The position numbers were made by a program, and so were the translations under genes. Below, in pieces: positions 54,174-62,862 of a stretch of DNA of 64,000 bases. Position 1 is the stretch's first letter; every line of letters starts with the position of its first letter. The stretch covers positions 1,750,537 to 1,814,536 of the forward strand of contig NZ_JH600070.1 in the NCBI RefSeq assembly GCF_000245015.1, read 5' to 3'. Origin of the DNA: Beggiatoa alba B18LD. Lineage in GTDB: Bacteria > Pseudomonadota > Gammaproteobacteria > Beggiatoales > Beggiatoaceae. A model generated the notes under the pieces. The model was given only the letters and a program-made list of their open reading frames with translations, did not search any database and was not told where the DNA came from.

Positions 54174-54494
54174 ATGCCTGTATTAGCAACATTAGGTCAA
54201 GTTTTTTTAAGTGCGTTTCAAGCCTTTTTTTTGTGGGTGACAAAATGGGCTATTATGAAATTTATCTTTGTCTTGGCAATCTTTGCGATAGTCGATTTTT
54301 TCTGGCCCATATTGATTTCTTTGTTGCCTAGTTATTTAACGGACTCGTCACAAATTGAAAATTTATTCGGGGCGTTCCCTTCTTGGTTGTTGTATATGTT
54401 TTACTGGACGGCGTTCTCTGATTTTGGTTTCCCGCTCTTAATTTCTGCGATGATTGCCCGCTTTACTATTCGTCGCTTGCCTGTGATTGGTTAA
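54174..54494 (+). CDS. pVI-like minor coat protein (DUF2523 type)
   Basis: 106 residues from ATG 54174. Three hydrophobic helices (LSAFQAFFLWVTKWAIMKFI; VLAIFAIVDFFWPILISLL; WLLYMFYWTAFSDFGFPLLI). Same size, topology and place (between pIII and Zot) as the DUF2523/pVI proteins of inoviruses, which hold pIII on the virion end. Longer in-frame start at 54075 overlaps the previous gene and is not favoured. Confidence 0.78.
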   Translation: MPVLATLGQVFLSAFQAFFLWVTKWAIMKFIFVLAIFAIVDFFWPILISLLPSYLTDSSQIENLFGAFPSWLLYMFYWTAFSDFGFPLLISAMIARFTIRRLPVIG

Positions 54495-54496
54495 TT

Positions 54497-55624
54497 ATGT
54501 CCGTCGTCGCTGTCTGTGGCTTGCCACGTCATGGTAAAAGTTATCAAGTCTGTTCTAAATTCATTCCTGAAGCCTTACTCGGTGGGCGTGATGTCGTTAC
54601 AAATATCGTGTTGCTTGAGGATAATATCAGGAAGTATTTAATTGAGGAAAAAGGTGCTAATCCCGATAAGCTCGGGCGGGTGCGATATTTTAAAACCGAA
54701 GATGTATTTGATTCTTTGTTTTTTCCTACAGAGGACAATCAAGGCAAGGGCTGTTTTATCCATGCGGGCGATTTAGTCGTTATTGATGAGGTTTGGAAGT
54801 ATTTCGATACGGGGGTTAAAGTCTCGCGTGAAGCCCTCGCGTTTTTACGGTATCACGGACATTTTAAACATGCTCAGACTGGGATAACTTGCGATGTCAT
54901 CTTAATTACTCAGGATGTTACCTCCTTACCGCGTTCAGTTAAAAACCTGATAGAACTCACTATCCATATTACAAAGTTAGTCGAGGCGGGGTTGCGTAAT
55001 GCGTTTGTTATTCGCCATTTTCAGCAAACTACGATACAAGGACGTAATGCCGTTAAGCTTGGTGAAGATAGGAGTATCTTTGATAAGCGGTTTTTTGCTT
55101 TTTATAAGTCTCATGATGGCGATGTGGACGTAAAAGCGAATGAGTTAATAGTTGATAAACGTCAAGTTATTTGGAATAGTAAATTTTTTAAGTTCGCTAT
55201 GCCACTTGTTGCATTAATGTTTATTGGGGGGTTATTCGTCTTTTATCGCATTATTGCAGGTTTAGAAGATAAGGCGAAGGCGAGTAATGAGCCTATTCTT
55301 GAGCCTGCGTCGGTGTCAGCTTCTAATCAATCGGGTGTCACTAGAACACGTTTACAAAAACCGCAAAAACCAGAAAAACCCGTATATTCAGGTGCTTCTA
55401 TATTAGGTCATTATACAGTCGGCAATGATTTGTATGTGTGGATTGTGCAAGATAATCGCCCGCGTTTATTAATTAATCCGTTGAATTTCCGTATTTATAA
55501 TATGCGATTGGAAGGAAGTTATAAGGGGGAAATTTTGGATAGTTTTTCGGGTGAACGTTATCATCTTGATGATGATGATGGCGGTGGAACAACGCTTGAT
55601 TTGAAAGTGCCCTCTTTAAAATGA
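54497..55624 (+). CDS. zot: Zot/pI-family morphogenesis ATPase
   Basis: 375 residues. Zot domain with Walker A GLPRHGKS (Gly8-Ser15), Walker B LVVIDE (93-98) and the sensor-like ILITQD (135-140), one membrane helix (about 233-253) and a periplasmic tail of about 120 residues. This is the marker protein of filamentous phages: an inner-membrane ATPase that strips the ssDNA-binding protein and drives virion extrusion. The periplasmic tail should contact the secretin encoded by the next gene, whose ATG overlaps its stop (ATGA). Confidence 0.93.
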   Translation: MSVVAVCGLPRHGKSYQVCSKFIPEALLGGRDVVTNIVLLEDNIRKYLIEEKGANPDKLGRVRYFKTEDVFDSLFFPTEDNQGKGCFIHAGDLVVIDEVWKYFDTGVKVSREALAFLRYHGHFKHAQTGITCDVILITQDVTSLPRSVKNLIELTIHITKLVEAGLRNAFVIRHFQQTTIQGRNAVKLGEDRSIFDKRFFAFYKSHDGDVDVKANELIVDKRQVIWNSKFFKFAMPLVALMFIGGLFVFYRIIAGLEDKAKASNEPILEPASVSASNQSGVTRTRLQKPQKPEKPVYSGASILGHYTVGNDLYVWIVQDNRPRLLINPLNFRIYNMRLEGSYKGEILDSFSGERYHLDDDDGGGTTLDLKVPSLK

Positions 55625-56907
55625 TGCTATCTCGCTTATTACTCGTGCTGTTTTGTCTCTATGCTGTGGGCGTGAATGCAGAAGAAAAACCTAATGCGGT
55701 TTCGATTAGCTTTGAGCGGATTGATATACCAACATTGTTGGACATGGTTTATACCGATATTTTGCATCAAAACTATTTAGTACACAGTGCCGTATTAGAG
55801 AAAAAAGATTTATTGACGGTTCGATTGCGCCCTAATTTTCCCTTGTCTCAGCTAGACGGGTTTATGCGTACTCTGTTATTAAGTTATGGGATTACAACAG
55901 ATAAACAGAAGGACTATATTTATTTTCGTCCTTTTGAGAGTGATAAACCCGAACTTATTCAGCTTCAGACTTTGTATTATGTGCCGCGTTTTCGTTCTGC
56001 GGATTATCTGTTAAATCTGTTAGTCCCTGTCATTGCAAATTATCGTATTCAGGTACAGCAGAATCAGGTCGATACGTTGTCTGAAAAAGCGGGCGTGGCG
56101 GTTAATAGTGATGCAATTATTTTGTTATTACCGCAAAACAAAGTTGCTGAGATTCAAACTTTATTAACGCAATTAGATAAACCCGCTAAACAATTACATG
56201 TTCGTGCTTATGTCTATGAAGTGACTAATAGTAAAACTGAGAATAGCAACGCTTTACAACTGGCGTTTAACCTGCTCAGTGGTCGCTTACAAATCAATGT
56301 CGGGGCGTTACGTTCTTCAGGTCAAACCGTTATTTTAAACACGGGTGAATTTGATTTGCTTTATAACGTCTTTTCTTCAGATACTCGCTTTAAAACCTTG
56401 TCCAGTCCTTCCCTCTTTGTCCGTTCGGGTGAATCTGCTCAGTTTGTTGTTGGGACTGAAACGCCCGTATTATCAGGCATCACGAATACAGATAATTATC
56501 AGTCTCAACAGGTGGAGTATAGAACCAGTGGCGTTGTATTTAAGATTAAACCTACCGTTTTAGAGGAAACCATTGATTTAGATGTAACTCAGCAGATTAG
56601 TAGTTTTACTAATACGACAACAGGAGTTTCTAGTAGTCCGACTTTGTTAAAACGTGAGGTAACAACTCGGCTTAATATTCAAAATAAGCAACTTGTTGTT
56701 ATGTCTGGTTTAAAAGAGAATAAGTTACAAGATGATAATACTTATTTTCCGTTCACTAGCTTTTCTATGGGTTCTGAACAGAATGAACAAACTAGCGACA
56801 TTGTTATGTTTTTGTATTGTGAGTTGTTAGATGAGGTTAATCAGGGTAAATATTTTGATAATTCTCATAATTTAGATGAGTTTATTATCTCTTTACCTGA
56901 TAAATAG
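55621..56907 (+). CDS. pIV-like secretin
   Basis: 428 residues. Signal peptide (1-20), an N-terminal STN/N0-like domain (NAVSISFERIDIPTLLDMVY), an N1-type domain (about 110-190), and the secretin core (about 200-415: SPSLFVRSGESAQFVVGTET, VEYRTSGVVFKIKPTVLEET, KREVTTRLNIQNKQLVVMSG). Forms the outer-membrane gate through which phage leaves. Many inoviruses borrow a host secretin; this one carries its own, like Ff gIV. Translationally coupled to zot. Confidence 0.9.
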   Translation: MMLSRLLLVLFCLYAVGVNAEEKPNAVSISFERIDIPTLLDMVYTDILHQNYLVHSAVLEKKDLLTVRLRPNFPLSQLDGFMRTLLLSYGITTDKQKDYIYFRPFESDKPELIQLQTLYYVPRFRSADYLLNLLVPVIANYRIQVQQNQVDTLSEKAGVAVNSDAIILLLPQNKVAEIQTLLTQLDKPAKQLHVRAYVYEVTNSKTENSNALQLAFNLLSGRLQINVGALRSSGQTVILNTGEFDLLYNVFSSDTRFKTLSSPSLFVRSGESAQFVVGTETPVLSGITNTDNYQSQQVEYRTSGVVFKIKPTVLEETIDLDVTQQISSFTNTTTGVSSSPTLLKREVTTRLNIQNKQLVVMSGLKENKLQDDNTYFPFTSFSMGSEQNEQTSDIVMFLYCELLDEVNQGKYFDNSHNLDEFIISLPDK

Positions 56908-56932
56908 GGTTCTCTGGAGGAGTTCTGACTTC

Positions 56933-57033
56933 AGAAGTTTAAGAGTTTTTTTCTCAATGAATTTTTTCCCCTGAGTCTCTGCGGGCGTTTGGTTAAAGCC
57001 CAATGGGAAAAAAATCAGGGAGAAAAAAAGTCG
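56933..57033. repeat. 101-bp palindromic element repeat, copy A
   Basis: Begins AGAAGTTTAAGAG, ends GAGAAAAAAAGTCG. Arms TTTTTTTCTC...TTTTTTCCC and GGGAAAAAAATCAGGGAGAA are roughly inverted. Apparently identical to 59406-59506 (copy C) over its full length. Placed just after the secretin gene, where it may also end transcription. Confidence 0.85.
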
Positions 57034-57090
57034 TATCCCCTTGGTGTGCTGGTAACGGTCGGCTTACCTTCTTTTAATAAGGAAAAATAA

Positions 57091-57387
57091 ATGTCTCGTA
57101 TATTTATCATTATTGATGGTGATGTATCAGATTGTCTTAGCTATATTTCACAATGTTTTCCGCGTCTTAAGATTAACTCTTTTTATAGACAGAACCCTGA
57201 TGTTGATTTATCAGATACTTATTGGGTTTTTGGACAAGGAAATAATGCTTTTGGTCAACCAGTAGCAAAAAAAAGAGGTAAATTTAGGGTTTGGTTTAGG
57301 TTTAAGGACTTAAAAGGCTTGGAAAATGAACAAGAGTTCATCAAGTTTTTAAGAGATAAACAAATTCCTTATTCATTAGAATTCTAA
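57091..57387 (+). CDS. Hypothetical protein of the element
   Basis: 98 residues, alpha/beta, with a good AAGGA before the ATG. Reads like a compact single domain (SRIFIIIDGDVSDCLSYISQ, ending FIKFLRDKQIPYSLEF). Not recognised. Downstream of the phage module and repeat copy A, so it may belong to the element's cargo. Confidence 0.6.
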   Translation: MSRIFIIIDGDVSDCLSYISQCFPRLKINSFYRQNPDVDLSDTYWVFGQGNNAFGQPVAKKRGKFRVWFRFKDLKGLENEQEFIKFLRDKQIPYSLEF

Positions 57388-57443
57388 GGCGAAAAACGTT
57401 TGATTTTAGGCTTCTTAATCGGGCTTATCGTGTGGGGTGATTA

Positions 57444-57710
57444 ATGAACGAACATAACCTTAAAGATGTACAAGCCCTTTTAAAAGTGATAGAACATTGC
57501 CGTAATAGTTCTATCTTCTTTCTGAAGTTCACTATTAAGCCACTTCATTTAGACTATCCAACGTTGAAAGACATTCCAGAGATAGAACGAATCGTTCAGG
57601 AAGGCGTGTCGATTCCTTACGTAGAAAACTCAGGATTGCCCTTAGAAAAACAGTTTGCAAGTGAACTGCTTAACCAGCTAGAAGCGTATCTTGAGGCTTG
57701 TTTAAATTAA
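57444..57710 (+). CDS. Hypothetical protein of the element
   Basis: 88 residues, mostly helical (MNEHNLKDVQALLKVIEHCR). GGGGTG precedes the ATG. Its last 41 bases overlap the convergent 147-residue gene on the other strand. No family recognised. Confidence 0.5.
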   Translation: MNEHNLKDVQALLKVIEHCRNSSIFFLKFTIKPLHLDYPTLKDIPEIERIVQEGVSIPYVENSGLPLEKQFASELLNQLEAYLEACLN

Positions 57711-58113
57711 CCAGCTTTTCCAGTTCAGCCAATAAAACACGGGCGTGTTGCCAGCGGGGTGAGGTCGGGTGTGCGCGTTCTTTAAATGACGCTACCAACG
57801 TTCTAACCTGCTCGAGTTTTTCCTGCACGGTCTCCAGTTCCTCGCGGTTTTCCGCTAACTCCGTTTTTAATTCCTCTACCGCCTGCGGTGTCGGGTTCTC
57901 CACGACGTTTAATTGTCCCGTCGGTTCTGCGGGTGTGACTGCTTCATTTTTGATTAAGGTCAATTGCACGGGTGCGCGTTGGCGTTCCTTGCCCATGTGT
58001 TCGGCAATAAGGTTTAATGCTTCCTCCCCTCGGTCTTCAGAAACAAGGCTTAAATACTCCATAACTTCATTCATACGATGGGCTGGGATTTTGGGATTTT
58101 TAGCGGTTCTCAT
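57670..58113 (-). CDS. Coiled-coil protein, plasmid/phage type
   Basis: 147 residues. N-terminal part RMNEVMEYLSLVSEDRGEEA then ALNLIAEHMG, a Pro-rich middle, and a long coiled coil (EELKTELAENREELETVQEK). Same strand as, and 57 bp after, the ArdC-like gene, so probably one transcript. Function unknown. Confidence 0.6.
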   Translation of the reverse strand: MRTAKNPKIPAHRMNEVMEYLSLVSEDRGEEALNLIAEHMGKERQRAPVQLTLIKNEAVTPAEPTGQLNVVENPTPQAVEELKTELAENREELETVQEKLEQVRTLVASFKERAHPTSPRWQHARVLLAELEKLVNLNKPQDTLLAG

Positions 58114-58170
58114 GATGTCACCTTGATTTAATCCCCTAATCTAAAACTAGGGGATTGGACGGAAAAAAAC

Positions 58171-58572
58171 TTAGGGTTCTTGGGTTTCTGCGGTGGTTAA
58201 TACTTCAGTTTGTGAAATATCAAATACGCTTATTACGATGTATCTGAACCCTTTCTTTTTTTCCGTGTCTTTGGCAATTTCCATGAGTTCGGCTGTCGTC
58301 ATGGTCTCAAGGTCTTTACCCGCGTTTTCCTCTTTTTTAAAAGGACGTGGTGCAAAGATTTTTAACGATTTTTCACCTTTTCTCACTGTGCGTCCTTGCT
58401 TTTGCCATTGTTTAAAACCGCCAATAAGTGACGGGGTTATTCCACGTTCTGCACATTGAGCAATCAATAACGCGCTGTTTTTCGGTGTGAGTAAGTGGTT
58501 TTCGACAGTAGGGATTTGGACGGCTGAGAAGATACTAATGAGGGTGTTGCTAATTTGGACGGGTGCGTTCAT
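58171..58572 (-). CDS. ArdC-like N-terminal domain protein (antirestriction candidate)
   Basis: 133 residues. Matches the ArdC N-terminal ssDNA-binding domain: GGFKQWQKQGRTVRKGEKSL then KIFAPRPFKKEE, and FRYIVISVFDISQTE near the end. Full ArdC adds a metallopeptidase domain, absent here, so this is a short, domain-only form. ArdC protects incoming DNA from host restriction; here it lies about 1.2 kb from the element's own restriction-modification gene. ATG at 58572. Confidence 0.8.
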   Translation of the reverse strand: MNAPVQISNTLISIFSAVQIPTVENHLLTPKNSALLIAQCAERGITPSLIGGFKQWQKQGRTVRKGEKSLKIFAPRPFKKEENAGKDLETMTTAELMEIAKDTEKKKGFRYIVISVFDISQTEVLTTAETQEP

Positions 58573-58601
58573 AATTTTAGCCCTAGTTTAAGTTTGTACA
58601 T

Positions 58602-58640
58602 AACCCGTTAGGCTTGTAGAGAGCATAACGGGTTTTTTAT
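58602..58640 (+). terminator. Plus-strand intrinsic terminator
   Basis: AACCCGTTA (58602-58610) pairs with TAACGGGTT (58626-58634), followed by TTTT. It lies just upstream of the leftward ArdC-like gene and would stop rightward transcription before the inverted-repeat region. Confidence 0.6.
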
Positions 58641-58781
58641 TGCCTACTTTCTTGTTGAAAGTGCTAGTATTTTAACACTTTAGGGCTAGCAAGGCAAGGA
58701 AAAAATGCAAATAAATCTTTGTTTTTCAAACACTTCCTTTGTGTGTAAAAAAAGGCAAACAAAAAAAGTCTTTTCTTCCTT

Positions 58782-59067
58782 CCTTGTTTAATTTTCTTGT
58801 CTTAACTTCCTCCGCGTGGTTAAGCTCGTCAAGGCTAGGACTACTTAACGCCCTCTCAAACAATGAGATTTTTTTAAAAAGTCAAATTTTTTTTTGTCAG
58901 TCTCTTTCGTGCGCACGATCTCGTTTTCTTCCTCAGACAATATCGAAGGCACTTAAAAAAAGATTTTACTTTTTAAAAAAATCTCATATCTTTTAAGCGT
59001 TAAGTAGTCCTAGCCTTGACGAAAAGCTTAACAGCGGAGGAAGTTAAGACAAGAAAATTAAACAAGG
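58782..59067. repeat. Large inverted repeat, ~70-bp arms, nested second repeat
   Basis: Left arm 58782-58851 (CCTTGTTTAATTTTC... to ACTACTTAACGC) matches the reverse complement of the right arm 58997-59067 with only small gaps near the middle. Inside, ATGAGATTTTTTTAAAAAGT (58863-58882) is inverted to ACTTTTTAAAAAAATCTCAT (58968-58987). No gene lies inside. Single-stranded phage DNA would fold here into one very large hairpin. A fragment of the arm (GAAAATTAAACAAGGCTTTG) recurs at about 59682. Confidence 0.85.
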
Positions 59068-59270
59068 CTTTGTGTTTTCTTTTGACTGTTGAAAGGAATC
59101 CGCTACAAAGTTTATGAATACTATCGTTGTTTGCTGTTGGTTTCCGTTCAGTAAGCGTGCGCTCCCTATCAAACATCAATAAAAAATCTTTTAAGCCTTT
59201 ATATTTTAAAAATAAAGTGATAAGGCTTTATTAATATGACATCCATCAGGTGTGCCGCTCTCTAAATTTT

Positions 59271-59647
59271 AAGAGTTTTTTTCTCCCTGAATTTTTTCCC
59301 TGAACTACTGCGGACGTTTGATTAAAACCAATCGGGAAAAAAATCAGGGAGAAAAAAAGTCGAACCGATTTATCAGTAGAGGTAACGGTCGGGTGTTTAG
59401 GCTTTAGAAGTTTAAGAGTTTTTTTCTCAATGAATTTTTTCCCCTGAGTCTCTGCGGGCGTTTGGTTAAAGCCCAATGGGAAAAAAATCAGGGAGAAAAA
59501 AAGTCGAACCGATTTATCAGAGAGGTAACGGTCGGGTGTTCAGGTTTTGGAAATTAAGAGTTTTTTTCTCAATGAATTTTTTCCCTGAACTACTGCGGAC
59601 GTTTGATTAAAACCCAATGGGAAAAAAATCAGGGAGAAAAAAAATCG
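59271..59647. repeat. Three tandem copies (B, C, D) of the ~100-bp palindromic repeat
   Basis: B 59271-59362, C 59406-59506, D 59554-59647, spaced by related linkers (ACCGATTTATCAG, GGTAACGGTCGGGTGTT). B and D share the variant CCCTGAACTACTGCGGACG; C shares CCCCTGAGTCTCTGCGGGCG with copy A at 56933. Each copy has T-rich and A-rich inverted arms around TGCGG.CGTTTG. The rest of the 58573-59751 gap shows nothing else I can name. Confidence 0.88.
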
Positions 59648-59751
59648 AACCGATTTATCAAGGGGAAATGGTTTGAAGGGCAGAAAATTAAACAAGGCTT
59701 TGTTTTGACTTTTTTATCAGTCTGCACAAAGCCTTGAATGATGAGGCGTGT

Positions 59752-62700
59752 TTAAAGTGGTTGTTTTGATAACTCTTTCACAAGTTTAACCGTTTCTATG
59801 CTCACGGTGATGATTTGACGGACTAGGCGGATTATGTATTGTTCGTCGTCTAGGTTGTTCGGGTCGTTGGTGATGCCGCTGCGTTTGTCGGTGCTGACTT
59901 GGTACTGGTCGATTATCCAATCTAACGCACTACGGTTGCCTAAGCGGTATTCTAAAGCCTCGGCTGGGATTCCCTTTAGTGTCAGGCTGTCGTTGTAAAT
60001 TATCGCGGTCTTGTCTTTGTTAAATTTCATCTTTTCAACACGATAATCAAGTCTATCAGGGCAGTCGATTTCTAACTTGTATTCGGCTTGGGTTTCGTAG
60101 TTTAAATGTAGTTCTGCGAGTTGTTTGCCTATCCGACTGATTGCCCAAAAATCGCTTAATAAGGGGATTCTCGCCAGTTCTCGCTTTAAATTGGCTTGAT
60201 ATTTTTCTCGGTAGCCTTCGTGATGTAGTAGCCCATAGACATAATAGAATATGTCCCATTTATTCAGGCTTTCATCTTGGTAGTGTTCGCGATAGTGTTT
60301 TAATGCCCAGTCGGTTATGTTTTCTGTGCGGTTTGTGCCGTCTTCGGTGTAGATGTAGAAAGGGAAGCATTGCGTTTGTCTTCCTCCAACGTGAACACAA
60401 GGAATATAGTTTGTTATTTGTGAAGAGAACGGGATTTGAGCCTCATTAACAGTACAAATAACTCGATTTTCTTGTTCCGTTTTTGGGGTGGGGAAAATGT
60501 GTGTAGATGGATAAACATCATTATTCATAACTTTATCAAAAAAAAGAAATGTCTTTGTAAAAGGTCTGTATAAAGAAATTCTTATTTTTTCTTGCGAGAA
60601 CTCAGTATATTTGCCACTTTTTAAATGACGTTTTAAGTTTCTGCTCCAACTGATTTTTTTATCATCATAAACAACAAAATCATCAATAAATTTTGTTTCT
60701 TCTTCCTTACCTTTTGGCTTAGACGTTAAACGCGAGTATTTAGATACATGCTCGTTATACGTATCGATACTTAACTGAATGTTCTTAGCAAGCTCATCAG
60801 CATTGAAGTTGTAAGCCCAAACATCACGACTAGTTAACACACCTACACCATAAATTTTAAAAATCACCCCTTCTAGTTGACTATTTTCTGCTTTGCCCTC
60901 TTTTGACCCTATAGGCGTAAAGGTTTCAAAGTCGGCTTCTAAGCCTTCGGTTAGCCAGTTGTAATTTTTATCTACGGTAGAACGCTTAAATGGTACTTTT
61001 ACAATACTGTGGTATTCCTCAAGAATAGCTTGTTTTTCCTCTCCTTTTAGATAGTCATCTACAGAAAATATATTAATTTCAGTGGGTTTATTTTCAGGGT
61101 TAGGTTGTTTAATAAGGAAAGTAATACCAACACTGACACGAATTAAGTCATTAAAAACATTACCGCCTTCTTGTCGTCTGCGCTCTCCCGTTGTTCTTGC
61201 ATTGCCTTTTAAGTCGATGTGATAAATTTTAGAAAAATTAAGGCTTAAATGTTTCCGCATTCCATCAGTAGCAATACCTTCTAAAAACCCGTTATTTGTC
61301 ACAAACGCAATAACCCCACTTTCTCGCCCTTCTAGCCGTTCTGTTGCCCACGCAAAGGCTTTAATGTATGCATCAGATAATGAAATTTTATTAGTGGCTT
61401 TAGAGTTTTTTGCGTAGGTGTCCGTAATAATATTATCCAAATGCGGATATTTACGATTTTTATTGTTATCGTTCTCGTTTTGTTGCCAAGCGTTATAAGG
61501 GGGGTTGCCTAATATCACGAAAATAGGGGAGTCTTTCTGCTTTTTTACCCGCGCTATATTTTTCGGAATATCAAACCCAAAACCGTGCTGCCTTCCTTCC
61601 AACATTTCAAACGTGTCAACTAAACAAATGCCTTCAAACGGTTCATATTTCTTGGTTTTCTCATAAAAAGCATGTTCTATATTCATGCTAGCAACATAAT
61701 AAGGCAGTAGCATGATTTCATTACAATATAACGATTCTTTGTATTTTTCCTCTAAACTTAACGGGTTAATCTCTTGCATCACTCGCAAGATAAAATTGCC
61801 TGTGCCTGTGAACGGGTCGAGAATGTGAACGTCTGGACTGGATAGGTTTTTATCGAACTCACGCTTTAAAATCTCTTGAACGGAGTTCACCATAAAATCA
61901 ACTATCGGTTGTGGGGTGTAAACAATCCCGTGTGTATCTGCGACTTTAACCGCGAAGCCTTGAAAGAAATTTTCATAAACGGCGTTTAGAAAGTCTTGTT
62001 TGCGACTGTAAGCATGTATCGTGCTGGCGGTTTCTTCTATAGCGATATAGAAGCGGTCGAGACTTTTGAGGAATTCTTTACGACTAAATGATTTAGCGGT
62101 TAAGGCTTGAATAACTTTTTCAATTTCCTGAGCAATAATGTTTTTGCTGGCAAAGTCAGGATTATCAAAAATCGTTCTGAATAACCGTTCTGTTAATAAA
62201 TGTTGTACCAACATCTCAATAACCGCATTTTGTGATAAGTTCGGGTTAATGGATGCTTGGCATAACTGCGAAAAGTCTTCAAAAGCATTAATAAATCCTT
62301 TATTTTTCTTCAGTTCTTCATTGATAATGTTGACTAAAGCCTTGCCTAATTCCCCGACTTTCTCCTTGAATGCCTCGATAGCCTCTTCCCATTGTTCATA
62401 AACGGGTGGTTTGTAGCTTAGGAACAGTTCTAAAGCGGTGATTAAGTGCGCGGGGTTCTCTGCGGATTCTTCAAAAACGAGATTGCCGTATTGATATAAA
62501 ATAACGTAGTCAGGACTTTGAAATAATATATTGTCCTTTGGATAGCCTTCTTTAAACTTCTTCTCGACTTCCTTCTTCAGCTTATCTTTGCTGTCCTTCG
62601 CTTCCCATATCCCATAGAGCAAGACTTTTGTTTGTTTATCTACTAGTGCTCCGTCTGCACGTAAAGGCTTCCGTCCATCCCGTTTGATTGAATATTGTTC

Positions 62701-62862
62701 GACTAAATCAAGTTGGGGGTATTGGCTTAAACAGTGTTGTATCAAAGCGGAAAACTTCGGAGCGACTGCGCCCTCATTCTGTTGATTTGCGTCTAACAGG
62801 TCTTTTATTTGGGCGTAATAATCCTTAATCGCTTTACTGCTCGGCTTTAAATTCAAGGGCAT
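59752..62862 (-). CDS. Single-chain restriction-modification enzyme (nuclease-methyltransferase, type ISP/IIG-like)
   Basis: 1036 residues. N-terminal PD-(D/E)XK nuclease: Asp70 (RADGAL) and Glu87-x-Lys89 (GIWEAKD). A helical connector (about 150-300) leads to an adenine-N6 methyltransferase: YTPQPIVDFMV (about 315), SAM motif I DPFTGTG (349-355), catalytic motif IV NPPY (453-456). The last ~350 residues should be target recognition (SRDVWAYNFN, SLYRPFTKTFLFFDKVMN). No helicase motor is seen, unlike the ~1570-residue LlaBIII class, so it should cut near its site without DNA translocation. It likely guards the host against rival phages. Transcribed alone, leftward. Confidence 0.88.
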   Translation of the reverse strand: MPLNLKPSSKAIKDYYAQIKDLLDANQQNEGAVAPKFSALIQHCLSQYPQLDLVEQYSIKRDGRKPLRADGALVDKQTKVLLYGIWEAKDSKDKLKKEVEKKFKEGYPKDNILFQSPDYVILYQYGNLVFEESAENPAHLITALELFLSYKPPVYEQWEEAIEAFKEKVGELGKALVNIINEELKKNKGFINAFEDFSQLCQASINPNLSQNAVIEMLVQHLLTERLFRTIFDNPDFASKNIIAQEIEKVIQALTAKSFSRKEFLKSLDRFYIAIEETASTIHAYSRKQDFLNAVYENFFQGFAVKVADTHGIVYTPQPIVDFMVNSVQEILKREFDKNLSSPDVHILDPFTGTGNFILRVMQEINPLSLEEKYKESLYCNEIMLLPYYVASMNIEHAFYEKTKKYEPFEGICLVDTFEMLEGRQHGFGFDIPKNIARVKKQKDSPIFVILGNPPYNAWQQNENDNNKNRKYPHLDNIITDTYAKNSKATNKISLSDAYIKAFAWATERLEGRESGVIAFVTNNGFLEGIATDGMRKHLSLNFSKIYHIDLKGNARTTGERRRQEGGNVFNDLIRVSVGITFLIKQPNPENKPTEINIFSVDDYLKGEEKQAILEEYHSIVKVPFKRSTVDKNYNWLTEGLEADFETFTPIGSKEGKAENSQLEGVIFKIYGVGVLTSRDVWAYNFNADELAKNIQLSIDTYNEHVSKYSRLTSKPKGKEEETKFIDDFVVYDDKKISWSRNLKRHLKSGKYTEFSQEKIRISLYRPFTKTFLFFDKVMNNDVYPSTHIFPTPKTEQENRVICTVNEAQIPFSSQITNYIPCVHVGGRQTQCFPFYIYTEDGTNRTENITDWALKHYREHYQDESLNKWDIFYYVYGLLHHEGYREKYQANLKRELARIPLLSDFWAISRIGKQLAELHLNYETQAEYKLEIDCPDRLDYRVEKMKFNKDKTAIIYNDSLTLKGIPAEALEYRLGNRSALDWIIDQYQVSTDKRSGITNDPNNLDDEQYIIRLVRQIITVSIETVKLVKELSKQPL

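Noticed and set aside
59246..59476. 76-codon minus-strand frame in the tandem repeats
   Set aside because: It is just the palindromic repeat translated twice (GFNQT...QGK); the repeat is non-coding in its other copies.
60141..60449. 102-codon plus-strand frame inside the RM gene
   Set aside because: Antisense shadow of a long gene with all its catalytic motifs intact.
59752..62862. Full LlaBIII-type translocating type ISP enzyme
   Set aside because: No helicase motor motifs between the nuclease and methyltransferase parts, and the protein is about 500 residues shorter.
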